Source of the DNA: Symbiodinium natans | Lineage: Eukaryota > Sar > Dinophyceae > Suessiales > Symbiodiniaceae | DNA: 64,000 bases | NCBI GenBank assembly: GCA_905221605.1 | Contig: CAJNDS010002695.1 | Coordinates: 147,501-211,500 of the forward strand | Direction of reading: 5' to 3' | Shown: piece by piece, positions 1 through 9,944 of the stretch | Layout of the letters: every line of letters starts with the position of its first letter | Position numbering within the stretch: the first letter of the stretch is position 1 | Notes under the pieces: generated by a model | Database searches by the model: none | What the model saw: only the letters and a program-made list of their open reading frames with translations | Told to the model about the DNA's origin: nothing | Program-made: the position numbers and the translations under genes

Positions 1-215
1 AACTCCCAAAGTCTCAACTCCATGCCCTTTACCGTACGCCACGCTCTACCCCTGCCACCTTTTCAGGAGGTCACTGATGGATGCCTTCTCCAAAGTTCTC
101 AGCGTCCTTTGGATGCCGCTCAGCCGGAGGCAGTGTTGGTACAATGCCCATGGCTGAACATCGACGGTCTTGAGATTCACGGGTTCTTTTGTGGCTGCCG
201 GGCTAGAGTTTCAAG

Positions 216-611
216 ATGGTTTGGGTTTTGAATGCAGAGTGCGAGTCTACGGAGAAGTTGCCACGCTGGTCCCATCATCAGAACGCCCAGGCTCAATCTG
301 CTCTCCTCGAAGTGAGAATGAAGCGAGTCTTCTGGCATCACTCGAGCTGCAAGTTAGTTACTTCGGCTCCTTTTTTCGACAGTGCTATGATCGCCTTTTC
401 GTCTGATGCGTTCCTGATAGTGTTGGCATTGTTTTGTGTATGCTTGTGTGTGTTGTACAAACTGAGCAAAAAGCATCCGAACCAATCGGAAGCAGGATCA
501 ATACACCGTGGGCGAGCTCAACTTTACGAAATTTGTAGAGAGCTGGAGCTCGGCAAGCGGGTGGACTTTTGCAAGGTCTACCTGGAGTCTACACCTTGCA
601 ACGGCAATTAG
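216..611 (+). CDS. Open frame with one predicted membrane helix, unknown
   Basis: A 131-codon open frame with no recognised family. Near residue 65 it has a hydrophobic segment of about 20 residues (DAFLIVLALFCVCLCVLYKL), followed at once by a basic stretch (SKKH) and a polar tail. That layout fits a single membrane anchor with a cytosolic tail. There is no supporting splice or homology evidence, and cysteine-rich open frames also arise by chance here, so this is tentative. Confidence 0.2.
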   Translation: MVWVLNAECESTEKLPRWSHHQNAQAQSALLEVRMKRVFWHHSSCKLVTSAPFFDSAMIAFSSDAFLIVLALFCVCLCVLYKLSKKHPNQSEAGSIHRGRAQLYEICRELELGKRVDFCKVYLESTPCNGN

Positions 612-1408
612 CTGATTTTCTCGCCATATGCACTCACCTGCCATGTTCGCGTGTTAGAGGACGCTGGCAGGTTCAGTTTTCCACACAACATCTGTGCAGA
701 GAAAATTCAACCGAGTAGTGTGGAACGATGTGCATTCATATGCGCAAGGACAAACCGAACTGCTGTCCGGCGCCGCCGCTTCTCAAGCCGCCTGCTTCCG
801 CGGGCTCCGACATGTTGGTATACATCGGGATTTGCAGGGCAGGCGGTCTGACCTTTGCTGCACCGCATGCGGCACGGTTGCCCGAGTGATGCTCACCTCA
901 GCCGGTTGGGACCTGTGGGCTCCAGCTGATCCCTCGCCTCAGGGTCCATGTTCATGCACTGTAGTGACTGTAGTGATGGCCGAAGACTTCAGTGCACTCC
1001 CTTCATGTGCATCTGCAGTACGAAATCTCTCACCCCTCAATTTGCTAGTCCTGACTGCGTGCACTTTCTGATGATTTAAAAGCCAAAGCCTTTCAACGCA
1101 AGCACCCGAATAGCGCTCATTTTTGCTGTCTCCCACCCCAAGTCCCTGAATGCATCAACACCGTCTAAACCTTAAGCATGCACACCTACGCCCATGACAA
1201 TCCTAAGCCCACTGGGCTCCGAACTCTCAGTGAAAGACCTTTAAGCCCCCGAGCGGAGCCCTGGTAACTGTAATTTGCACTCGCTGCACCAGCTACAGAC
1301 GCATCACCATAGTTCATGCCGAATGTCGGCAGCCGACAAGGCCCTGTGCTCGGTCTGAGAGCGGGGGTTCCAGCCTTAAATCCTAAACAGGGTCCCTAAA
1401 TCCTGCAG

Positions 1409-1447
1409 ACGGCCCCAGTTTCAGCATGTTCTTGGACGCGGCTTTTG
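1409..1447 (+). CDS. Coding-like exon, unknown product
   Basis: The sequence before it is a degenerate CCCTAAA stretch (about 1375-1400) ending in the acceptor CCTGCAG. The exon reads GPSFSMFLDAAF in one frame and ends at a GT donor (1448-1449). Family unknown. Evidence is frame, composition and splice signals only. It lies upstream of the EI24-like exons and could be part of that gene or of another. Confidence 0.3.
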
Positions 1448-1813
1448 GTCATAGGGCCTAGAGACGCCACAATGCCATTTTGTCACAAGGACTTTCCTAA
1501 GCTTCATGAACTACAGAAAAGGCTGCTACGCATGGAGGTTTTCAGAGCACTGAACTTGGCTGTTGCACACCATATCCACTTGGTCAGTTTGTGTTGTGCA
1601 CTGAAGCTTTTGCAGCACCTTGAAGAGCAGCAAAAGCCGGGACTGCATGTGTTTGGGGAAGCTGGGGTGCTCATTCAGGCCATCTTCCGGCCCCAATGTC
1701 TCCGTTGTAGCACTTCATGGTAGCTGCAACTCGACTTTTTTGCGGGGGGCTTAAGACCGCATACATGATTATGAGAGGCTCCAGGGCAGGCCCTGAGCCA
1801 AGCTTTCTCGCAG

Positions 1814-1853
1814 GCCACAGCCGACTCGGAATGGCCGGAGGAAGGCGCATCTG
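1814..1853 (+). CDS. Coding-like exon followed by telomere-type repeat
   Basis: Acceptor TCTCGCAG, then a frame reading ATADSEWPEEGAS, then a GT donor at 1854. A TTTAGGG array starts about 10 nt into the putative intron. Family unknown. Its start phase does not match the end phase of the exon at 1409-1447 in the frame I prefer, so the two may not be adjacent in one transcript. Confidence 0.3.
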
Positions 1854-1862
1854 GTTGAGGGC

Positions 1863-1896
1863 TTGGGGTTTAGGGTTTAGGGCCTAGTTTAGGGTT
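1863..1896 (+). repeat. Interstitial telomere-type array (TTTAGGG)
   Basis: Three to four copies of GTTTAGG with one degenerate copy, in TTTAGGG orientation, directly downstream of the exon-like stretch at 1814-1853. Confidence 0.8.
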
Positions 1897-2484
1897 TAAG
1901 AACAGGGAAGCCTTGGACTATCTTCCTGCCGGCAAAGGGCTTATAGACATGCTTCAGATTGTTGAGAGCCTGAAAAGTTTAACAGTTTGGGCTTCAGGGT
2001 TGCCGTGGACAATTCGCAGATGCAGGTGCCTCGTGCAGGCTCGTTTGTGTACCTTGAGAGCAAGTTTTTGGCCTGATGGTGTAAGCAAAGAACCGACGCC
2101 CCATTCCCCCAGTGCCCCACAGCTCACAATTGAGCAAAACCGCTGCCAACACTCCATGGGCCCTTGTGAGCCCTGGCCCCCCCAAACTTTGGAAGCCTTT
2201 GAGCCCCAAACCTATACACCTGGCCTGAAGACCGGAACTGCAGCATTCTGAAGGTCCCTCCGGACCACTCCGAGAAGCCGGGGGTGTGTGGCCGGGGCCT
2301 TGCCCAAAAAAGTGACCCGAGAGGATAATTCGCGTTGAGAGAGTTGAGGATTTTACTAGCATGCTGTAGGGCTTAAGGCTTAGAACCCTAAACCCGAAAC
2401 CCTGTGATGAGGGATAGAGTCGTAGGATTTGGGTGTAAAGGTGGGCTGAAGGAGCCACCTAAACATGTTCATAATCAAGGGCAG

Positions 2485-4191
2485 ATGGAGCTTGGGCGCT
2501 GATGACGAGGCTAAGGGGCGTGAAGGATGCGCTCATGCTGCACGAGTGCATCTTTTTCCTGGCCCAGTCAGAGACCATCCGGTTCAGGACATGGAACTTT
2601 GTGCAGGGTGTAGCTGCTGCACAAGATTTCAGAGCTTTCTCTGCTGCTATGTCGGTTCTCATTTGTGCAGGTGGACTGCCATGCTTTCACAGTCGAAGGT
2701 TCGAGCTGTCCTGAGACCCGGAGTAGCTAACCCCACGACAAGAATCAAATCATGAGATTGCAGGGCCCCGCTCCTTCCGAAGAACCAAGAACTCACTGGA
2801 CGGGGACAGGACGCTGCAATGCTTCATGCTCAACGGGGTCATCTTCCTTGGCAGGACCGGTGTGTCAACGAGCTTGTGACAATGTGCGGGCTATTAAGGC
2901 AAGGGTCTGGCAGGGCCAAGCACCCCGGCACTGAGACAATGACATTGTGCTCGAGTTACTATGAATTCTTTTAATCATATTCAGAAACACGGGGCTTCCT
3001 GGGCACTGCGTGAGTAGAGAAGGCATCTCGGACCTTTGCGCATATGAAGACATCGTTTTCGAGCCCTGTCCCAAACTTGGACTCAGCTTGAGCCCCAAAC
3101 CCTACGTGAACCCGTAGAGCGAAGCGTTCTTTGAGCTGCCAGCATCCTTCTCTTCAACTTCGCCATAGAGCCGGCCACGGACCTGGCACCGACGAAGAAG
3201 CAGACAGCAACTGCTTCAACAGAGGAAGTTTCTGCTGCAGGCTATCCCAGGGCGTATCATCACCATAGGCGTCAAGCATTACCCCTCAAGAGCGAGTTGC
3301 AGAGAGAGCTGACACAAAAGCAATAGGGTTTTTCGGCAGCATGACAAACAGCAGATGCCAAGGCGCTGGGCATCCTGAGAAGGCTCGTTCAGGACTCCTT
3401 AGCCCGGGAAATGTATTGCGGGCACCGTTGCTGAGAGCATGGGGACTTCATGGAGCGAAGTTTGGCGGGGGGGGGGGGGGGGGGGGGGGGTGGCGGACCG
3501 GGCAGCACGCAGGAGGAAGAAGCGTGGGCTACCGAGTTCATCGTGGGGAGCTCAGTGAGTGGACCTCCAGAGGTTTTTCCTTGCGCCTTATTTGGCAGGA
3601 GGCAGTTGAGGGTGCCTGTGATCCTTGCTTGGTCTAAAGCACGTTGCTACCAAAATGTGAGCTCAATGCAGGCAACATCCTTCTCCTTCCTCTACAAGGA
3701 TGCCCACCATTTGTGTTATCGTCGTTGTTGTGCATGTTTTGCCTTTGTGTCCTTTCGCATGGTTAGGTTGGTGAACGTAGATTCCTTGAGCTACCTGCGC
3801 GGCACAGATTCTGTGGATCTATCCCATCTACTGCATCTCCTTTGTGCTCAACACGGTCATGTATCAGGAGGCTCACCCTTTCCGGCATTTGCTTGTTCTT
3901 TCGGGTTGGCGTCTTTGAGAGGCCTTAGCTGACAGGGAGTCGTCCTCATTCCGTCAAGGACTACCAAGAACATCTGCACTCCGGGACGATCCCTAAGACG
4001 ACGTATCATTGCCATAACTTATCTATACTTCCCTCTAACTTGCAATTACCTATAAGTTACCTATAAATAATAAATTGCCTCTAAATTACAGATAAACTCT
4101 AGAAAGCCACCCGCAGCCTCGCCAATGCAGATTGCTGACAGCGCCTTAGCCTTCGCGCAGAGCACCCCGACAAAGGCGACACCGCACCTAG
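2485..4191 (+). CDS. EI24-like membrane protein, 5' exons
   Basis: EI24/PIG8 family proteins are multi-pass ER membrane proteins linked to autophagy and stress responses. Exons proposed here: 2485-2607, 2985-3009 (tentative, 25 nt, GTGAGT donor), 3808-3870 and 4131-4191. The first reads GVKDALMLHECIFFL...RTWNFVQ, matching the family's N-terminal block (G-x-x-[DE]-A-x-x-LH, then RT-x-x-F). The third reads ILWIYPIYCISFVLNTVMYQ and the fourth continues IADSALAFAQS, together giving the hallmark 'LW.YP.Y..SF.LN..WYQ.IA'. The 3808 and 4131 exons join in phase 0 through a GC-AG intron (3871-4130). A TTTAGGG-like stretch (4228-4254) follows the last exon. The true start codon is not fixed: an ATG at 2502 is in frame, but the exon may begin at an acceptor ending at 2484. 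The later part of the domain is not found until 31.3 kb (see findings). Confidence 0.7.
3169..3327 (+). CDS. Coding-like stretch, unknown
   Basis: A frame that opens after the acceptor CGCCATAG and runs 52 codons to a TAG. It reads EPATDLAPTKKQTATAS near its start and LKSELQRELTQKQ at its end, so it is polar and low in hydrophobics. A possible GC donor after 3240 (GCAG|GC) would make a shorter exon. It lies inside the EI24-like exon cluster but does not match that family. Confidence 0.3.
3469..3491 (+). repeat. Poly-G tract
   Basis: A run of about 23 G residues on the + strand, interrupted only at its edges. It is one of several long G runs in the window (others near 6092, 16370, 23391, 32440, 38243, 43560 and 49872). 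Confidence 0.9.
3513..3554 (+). CDS. Coding-like short exon with consensus donor
   Basis: Acceptor GCACGCAG, frame EEEAWATEFIVGSS, and a textbook donor GTGAGT at 3555-3560. Length 42 nt, phase 0. It sits between EI24-like exons, but I cannot align it convincingly with that family. Confidence 0.3.
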
Positions 4192-4227
4192 GCGCGCTCA
4201 GGATGGAAGGAGCTTTGGGGAAGGGCT

Positions 4228-4254
4228 TGGGGTTTGGGGTTTGGGGTTTAGGGT
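4228..4254 (+). repeat. Degenerate TTTAGGG-type stretch
   Basis: Three GGGGTTT units and one TTTAGGG copy (GGGTTTGGGGTTTAGGG), starting 37 nt after the end of the EI24-like exon at 4131-4191. Confidence 0.7.
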
Positions 4255-4291
4255 GGTTATGTGGGAGTCTTTTCTTGCGCTTGGGGTGCAG

Positions 4292-4429
4292 GACTTCAGG
4301 TGGAAGGAGCTTCTCAGGGGTGCAGGGTCCAACAGTTTCGCATGGCTCCAAGCAGGGGGGGCTTCTCCGTTGGAAGCCGAGGTGAAGTCTGCTTCTTCAC
4401 AGCTTGCTGACGATTGGGGATTCGGCTGA
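4292..4429 (+). CDS. Coding-like stretch, unknown
   Basis: After the acceptor GGGGTGCAG the frame reads DFRWKELLRGAGSNSFAWLQ and stays open to a stop at 4427. Family unknown. It may be a further exon of the EI24-like gene or of a neighbour. No transcript support. Confidence 0.25.
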   Translation, partial: DFRWKELLRGAGSNSFAWLQAGGASPLEAEVKSASSQLADDWGFG

Positions 4430-5448
4430 TGGTCGATTTCTCAAAGTGGGCTTCGATCATGAGACCGAAGACAGTCTAACCCCTTGCACCAGAGCTCAAC
4501 AAAGCCCCAGAGCGACGTTCAAAGCAAGGCATGTTGAAGCCAGTGCGCCCCGAAACCTTCACCTCCCTTAAGCCCCATCCCACCGCTGGTCGCAGAACGG
4601 CTGATTCAAGAGACGTGGCGCGTGCTCGCCGCGCCCCGAAGTTCTCTTGGCCAGACATGTCGGAAAGCAGGGACGAACGAGTTCAGGGTGTACAGACTGC
4701 CTGGGCTGTGAGTTTCAAGCCCGAAAGCACAATTCGCCACCAGAATAGAAATCGGAGCGAAATGGCCCATGAAGCTGCAGGTGAATCTCGTTTATCTGCT
4801 GGAGATGTACCTGGTCGCCGCCTCCCTTTTCGAGCCTTTCTGGTTAAGGGTACAATGCTGTGTCACGAGCCCATGGACTCCCAAACAAGCCACTGATGCT
4901 AATACTGCTGAGGATTTATGAGGTTTCAGTTCAGGGCTTAGGATGTTACACATCTTGGGTCGATAGGTCTGTTCGTTCCGCCTTTGCGATTCTTTCAGGT
5001 CTTACAAGTGATTACAGTAGGGTTTAGCAGCTTAGCAGGGCATGTGTGCGAATCGTTCGGCAATTGCATGGCTGAGTGCCCCCGCGTGTTGAGCCAAGAC
5101 GGCCCAAGCATCTCCACGGAACCAGTTCGGGTCGTGGTTTGCGAGGTGATTTCGCGTCTGCAGGTATACTTGCATGGAGGTCAGCATGACGCACGGTTGC
5201 GCAGACCGGCGCAAGCGGGCAGAAATCACCCGAGCTCAACCTCAACCCAACACCCATGAACCCGACCCTGAATTTCTGACAGATCTCAGAGCCCAATCAT
5301 TCCTGTTTGCATTTGCATGCATAGGCTCTCAATCCTTCCATAGGTCGGTTAATAGTGAAACGCCGCCGCAACCTGCAAGCCATGGGCCAGAGCGTCAGTC
5401 GGGGCCTCACAGGACAACCTAGCATCGGCTTGTGAGTGCGTATAGCTT
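4430..5448. other. No recognisable gene
   Basis: Only short overlapping open frames on both strands. None carries a motif I recognise, and no clear repeat was seen. Confidence 0.5.
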
Positions 5449-5479
5449 CCCTAAACCCAAACCCTAAACCCTAAACCCT
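5449..5479 (-). repeat. Interstitial telomere-type array (CCCTAAA)
   Basis: Three to four copies of CCCTAAA, one degenerate, reading 5'-CCCTAAA on the + strand. A TTTAGGG-oriented array follows about 320 bp downstream, so the pair faces outward. Confidence 0.85.
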
Positions 5480-5504
5480 GCCAAGATCCTGATAAACCCC
5501 AAGG

Positions 5505-5726
5505 TTGATAAGCCGGCTAACCGGCTACGACTTTGCTAGCCGCCATGGCAAGGTCTCTAACATGCTGGGGGCTTCGGGGCTTTTGGGCCGCATGACTTGG
5601 GGATCAGAGTTATGGAGCTTAATCCTGCGGATTCGGCGATTTCTGAGGAGGGTTGAACCCACACGCGATGAAGCTTTCATCTATGAAACGCTACGCCGGT
5701 CCCCACCCTCAACCCAAAGCTCATGA
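5505..5726 (+). CDS. Open frame between outward-facing telomere-type arrays
   Basis: A 73-codon frame beginning MISRLTGYDFASRHGKVSNM. It holds a basic central segment (RIRRFLRRVEPTRDEAF) and no recognised domain. It is bounded by CCCTAAA repeats upstream and TTTAGGG repeats downstream, the same arrangement seen around proven-looking exons, so part of it may be an exon. The exact boundaries are unclear. Confidence 0.25.
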   Translation: MISRLTGYDFASRHGKVSNMLGASGLLGRMTWGSELWSLILRIRRFLRRVEPTRDEAFIYETLRRSPPSTQSS

Positions 5727-5795
5727 TCCGGAGCCGCCGAGGCGCGGATACCGAGCCCACTGGACTCAAGGAGTTGTTGGGGAAAGGCGCGCCTA

Positions 5796-5838
5796 TAGGG
5801 TTTAGGGTTTACGGTTTAATTACGGTTTAGGGTTTATA
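5796..5838 (+). repeat. Interstitial telomere-type array (TTTAGGG)
   Basis: Copies of TTTAGGG with TTTACGG variants. This is the right-hand partner of the array at 5449-5479. Confidence 0.8.
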
Positions 5839-6131
5839 CAGATTTTATACAGCTCTGCAAGTTCGGGCTTTCGAATGTCCCATCGCGCTTGTCGACCGCA
5901 TAGGTTTCTTGTCGACCGCATCGGTTTGAGAGTAGGATTCCTCCGCGTAGGTTTGCGTGATTTGCGTCTGTGGGGCTGTCACGTTGTAAGCACATGAGGT
6001 TCCGAACTATTTTCCTGGAGGCTTAGGGTTATGATACAAAATTCACCTCCCAAATCAAAAACATCAAAAACCGGCTGGATTTCAGGGAAGAGGGGGGGGG
6101 GGGGGAATCCAAAAATCACGAGGAAACCGAA

Positions 6132-6172
6132 GAAAATCGAAAACAAGGCTGGGATTCCCGCAGGCCCGGAAA
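6132..6172 (+). repeat. Left imperfect inverted repeat flanking the minisatellite
   Basis: An A-rich stretch followed by the core GGCTGGGATTCCCGCAGG. Its reverse complement resembles 8439-8484 (core GGCTGAAATGCCTGCGGG when read on the minus strand). The two copies face each other across the TATCA tracts and the minisatellite. Confidence 0.5.
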
Positions 6173-6226
6173 GTGAAAAAATATAATAACAACAGCACAA
6201 ATTTGCTAAAATTCCTTCATATTGTA

Positions 6227-6276
6227 CATATCATATCATATCATATCATATCATATCATATCATATCATATCATAT
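6227..6276 (+). repeat. (TATCA)n microsatellite, left flank
   Basis: About ten uninterrupted TATCA units. A second tract of the same unit and orientation lies at 8319-8366 on the other side of the minisatellite. Confidence 0.95.
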
Positions 6277-6497
6277 TATGCCGGCGTAGACCCCAAACAG
6301 TGAGGAGGGCCAGAAAAGGCTACAAAAATTCGTGGGGGGCCGAATTCCCTTGGGGGTCAAAAAGACGCCAACCACTGGGGGATTCGGATTTGCACGCGTG
6401 TGGAACTTGGGGGCCAAAAGACCCAGCTGATGCTCATGATGCTCCACCCCAAAATCGCTACCCATAATGCTACCCGCCAGCACCCAGCCGCAGGGTT

Positions 6498-6527
6498 GAC
6501 CCTAAACCCTAAACCCCCGTAAACCCT
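6498..6527 (-). repeat. Interstitial telomere-type array (CCCTAAA)
   Basis: Two perfect CCCTAAA copies and degenerate continuations, just before the minisatellite. They are followed by a pyrimidine-rich stretch ending in CCCCCAG, which resembles a splice acceptor. Confidence 0.75.
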
Positions 6528-6574
6528 GTGTTTGTTTTGATCCTGCCCCCAGGTGGTCTCACCGCGCGCCCAGG

Positions 6575-8266
6575 CCTGAAGAGGCCACGAGATGCCGGAA
6601 TTCGCGCGAAACCACAGCGGGAGCATCGAAACGCAACGGAATTCGCGCGAAACCACAGCGGGAGCGTCGAAACCAAGGCCCCGTCTCACCGCGCGCGCCG
6701 TTGCGGTCGGCAACCTAAGTGGCCCCCCCAGAAGAGGCCTGAAGAGGCCACGAGAGGCTGGAATTCGTGCGAAAACACAGGGGGAGCTTCGAAATGCAAC
6801 GGAATTCGCGCAAAACCACAGCGGGAGCATCGAAACGCAACGGAATTCGCGCGAAACCACAGCGGGAGCGTCGAAACCAAGGCCTGAAGAGGCCACGAGA
6901 GGCCGGAATTCGCGCGAAACCACAGCGGGAGCATCGAAATGCAACGGAATTCGCGCGAAACCACAGCGGCAGCATCGAAACGCAACAGAATTCGTCGTGC
7001 GAAACCACAGCGGGAGCGTCGAAACCATCGGTCGGCAACCCAAGTGGCCCCCCCAGAAAAGGCCTGAAGAGGCCATGAGAGGCCGGAATTCGCACGAAAC
7101 CACAGCGGGAGCATCGAAACGCAACGGAATTCGCGCGAAACCACAGCGGGAGCGTCGAAACCTAGGACCCGTCCCACCGCGCGCCGTTGCGGTCGGCAAC
7201 CTAAGTGGCCCCCCCAGGAGAGGCCTGAAGAGGCCACGAGAGGCCGGAATTCGCGCGAAACCACAGCGGGAGCCTCGAAATGCAACGGAATTCGTGCGAA
7301 GCCACAGTGGCAGCATCGAAACGCAACGGAATTCGCGCGAAACCACAGCGGGAGCGTCGAAACCAAGGTGCCACCGCGCGTGCCGTTGCGGTCGGCAACC
7401 TAACCCCCCCAGACAGGCCTGAAGAGGCCACGAGAGGCCGGAATTCGCGCGAAAACACAGGGGGAGCATCGAAATGCAACGGAATTCGCGCAAAACCACA
7501 GCGGGAGCATCGAAACGCAACGGAATTCGCGCGAAACCACAGCGGGAGCGTCGAAACCAAGGCCTGAAGAGGCCACGAGAGGCCGGAATTCGCGCGAAAC
7601 CACAGCGGGAGCATCGAAATGCAACGGAATTCGCGCGAAACCACAGCGGCAGCATCGAAACGCAACAGAATTCGTCGTGCGAAACCACAGCGGGAGCGTC
7701 GAAACCATCGGTCGGCAACCCAAGTGGCCCCCCCAGAAAAGGCCTGAAGAGGCCATGAGAGGCCGGAATTCGCACGAAACCACAGCGGGAGCATCGAAAC
7801 CGGGAGCGTCGAAACCAAGGACCCGTCCCACCGCGCGCGCCGTTGCGGTCGGCAACCTAAGTGGCCCCCCCAGAAGAGGCCTGAAGAGGCCACGAGAGGT
7901 CGGAATTCGCGCGAAACCACAGCGGGAGCCTCGAAATGCAACGGAATTCACGCGAAGCCACAGTGGCAGCATCGAAACGCAACGGAATTCGCGCGAAACC
8001 ACAGCGGGAGCGTCGAAATTAACCAAGGTGCCACCGCGCGTGCCGTTGCGGTCGGCAACCTAAGTGGCCCCCCCAGAGAGGCCTGAAGAAGCCACGAGAG
8101 GCCGGAATTCGCGCGAAACCACAGGGGGAGCATCGAAATGCAACGGAATTCGCGCAAAACCACAGCGGGAGCATCGAAACGCAGCGGAATTCGCGCGAAA
8201 CCACAGCGGGGGCGTCGAAACCAAGGCCCCGTCCCACTGCCACGCGCGCCGTTGCGGTCAGCAACC
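6575..8266. repeat. Higher-order minisatellite, 41-bp monomers in ~670-bp super-repeats
   Basis: The monomer starts with GAATTCGCGCGAAACCACAG and ends CGAAACGCAACG. It repeats every 41 bp (for example starts at 6598 and 6639), so each full monomer carries an EcoRI site. Blocks of two or three monomers are separated by a GC-rich spacer containing GCGGTCGGCAACCTAAGTGG and the purine-rich AGGCCTGAAGAGGCCACGAG. These blocks form a super-repeat. The same variant monomer (with AACACAGGGGGAGC or a near match) starts at 6761, 7441 and 8104, giving periods of 680 and 663 bp. The second unit has lost roughly one half-monomer near 7800. Stop codons are rare on both strands, which produces artefactual open frames of up to 472 codons (minus strand, 6357-7775). 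Because 41 is not a multiple of 3, the frame rotates each monomer, so I do not call these as proteins. Confidence 0.9.
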
Positions 8267-8318
8267 AATTCCTTTAATCTGAACGTAAGAACCCCATGGT
8301 GCAAGCACTGTTTGGGGA

Positions 8319-8380
8319 ATCATATCATATCATATCATAACATATCATCACATATCATATCATATATATATATATACAGA
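8319..8380 (+). repeat. (TATCA)n then (TA)n microsatellite, right flank
   Basis: TATCA units with a few variants (CATAACATATCATCAC), passing into a short TA run. Confidence 0.9.
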
Positions 8381-8438
8381 AAACGCCATATGTATTTGTT
8401 TATGTGTTTATTTTATTTATGTATGTATTTCATTTATG

Positions 8439-8484
8439 CTTCGGGCCCGCAGGCATTTCAGCCTTTTTTTGTTTCGAGTTTTTT
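8439..8484 (-). repeat. Right imperfect inverted repeat flanking the minisatellite
   Basis: Contains CGGGCCCGCAGGCATTTCAG followed by T-rich sequence. Its reverse complement matches the order seen at 6132-6172 (A-rich, GGCTG, then GCAGGCCCG). Confidence 0.5.
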
Positions 8485-8639
8485 GCTTGCTTTTCGGTGT
8501 TTTTTGATGTTGTTTCGATTTTGAGTTTTTCCACCTCCCCCGCAGCGCAAGTGCAGCCGTTATTTCCAATTGTCGTTTTGATGTTCTGCGGTTTTTCGGT
8601 TTCCATTGGTCTTAACGCAAGTCGAAAAGCAATTGTCTG

Positions 8640-9815
8640 ATAAGGATGAAGATTATGTCATAAGCTTGGAGGCCTGAAGTTTGCCAGCGCTGAGTGTCGC
8701 AGGGTGTCACGAGTGATTGGCCTAAGTCTAAGTTTCGCATGCAGCACATGTTGCGCATAGAGAGGTCTCTGTATAGGTTTTGTTTGTGAACAGCACGCCA
8801 CGTAAGCCAAGACCAATCGCGCGTCAGGTTTGCACAAGTTTGTGACTGTGCGGAAGGTTGTTGTTCGCGATAACCTGCTATGATGAAAGGTTTCGCGGCC
8901 AAACAGAAGAGAGCATGAGCAGGGTTCAAGTAAGTAATCTGGTCTTGCCATGACCCCGCGGAAACAGCGGAGGCGAAGAGCGACGGAGACGGACCATGCA
9001 TCAAGCTAGCATCTGACTCTTTTCAAGAACATGGAAACCTGACTTCAGAAGGGGGAAATTGTCGCACATTCTTTCAACTACAAGTAGGGTCCGAGGGTTC
9101 TTTTTTCAATCCTCTTATGTTGCAAGATACGGATCCCATGTTGCTTGCGAGGCAGCGGCGCGGCGAGCTGCCAAACCGAGCTGCAAGCTGAGCGCTGCCC
9201 ACACTCCACCAGTTTCCTTAACCTTGCAAACATGGCTTGAAACAAACCTAAGCAGGTTTTCTTCGTCCTTGAAATTTGGATCTGTCACAAAAGCATCCAT
9301 CTTCGTGTTCTTCTGAGGCAGGCGTCCTTTCCTTTGGACTTGGGCGGTGCGCATCATGTGAAGGCCACCACAGACTCGTACTGGCACCATGCTGGCTTTG
9401 AACGCTTCCGGCAAGGTTCAGACTAGAAAGCAGTCCGACCGCAAACCAATCTACTTTAGGGATTCCCAGCTTGAAGCTCAAGGCTCCCACTGCCTTGAAT
9501 CACATGTATATGAACTTGCTGAACATATATTTTGTTCCGTCATAAGTGGGCGCTTCCTGCCCACAGAGGAGGTACCCAAAGCCCTTGATCCCAAAGTCAA
9601 AGCACACTTTCCCAAAGGTCTACGATGCATCTTGAATTGCACGTATTACACACATGTGTCTATGACCCTGCAAGTCGCCGTGCTGCTGCTGATGTGGCTG
9701 GCATGTGCAACAAATTGCGCTGCATCAGCTGGGTATAGTTGGGGAGCACTGACGCTGAGAAGTCAAAGGCCCTATTTACCATCCTTCCTATAGAACCTTA
9801 TACAACCCGAAATTT
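8640..9815. other. No recognisable gene
   Basis: Overlapping open frames on both strands (largest 134 codons at 9389-9793 and 130 codons on the minus strand at 8612-9004) without recognisable motifs. No repeat structure noticed. Confidence 0.45.
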
Positions 9816-9881
9816 TCCCCTAAACCCTAAACGCTTTCAAAAAAGCCCCATCCGCTAACCGGACAAGCCCAAGCCTTGCAG

Positions 9882-9944
9882 CAGGCCTGGCGATTCACCA
9901 CGCGCGGGAACTGCGTCGTGGAGGCTTCCTGCCTGGAAAAGAGT
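9882..9944 (+). CDS. Coding-like exon, unknown
   Basis: A short CCCTAAA array (9817-9832) and the acceptor AGCCTTGCAG precede it. The frame reads GLAIHHARELRRGGFLPGKE. A TTTTGGGTTTTGAGG stretch resembling degenerate TTTAGGG follows. Family unknown and the downstream boundary is approximate. Other frames are also open. Confidence 0.3.

Noticed and set aside
6357-7775. 472-codon minus-strand open frame across the minisatellite
   Set aside because: It is made of rotating frames of a 41-bp repeat with few stops and has no domain. Several other frames over the same DNA are equally open.
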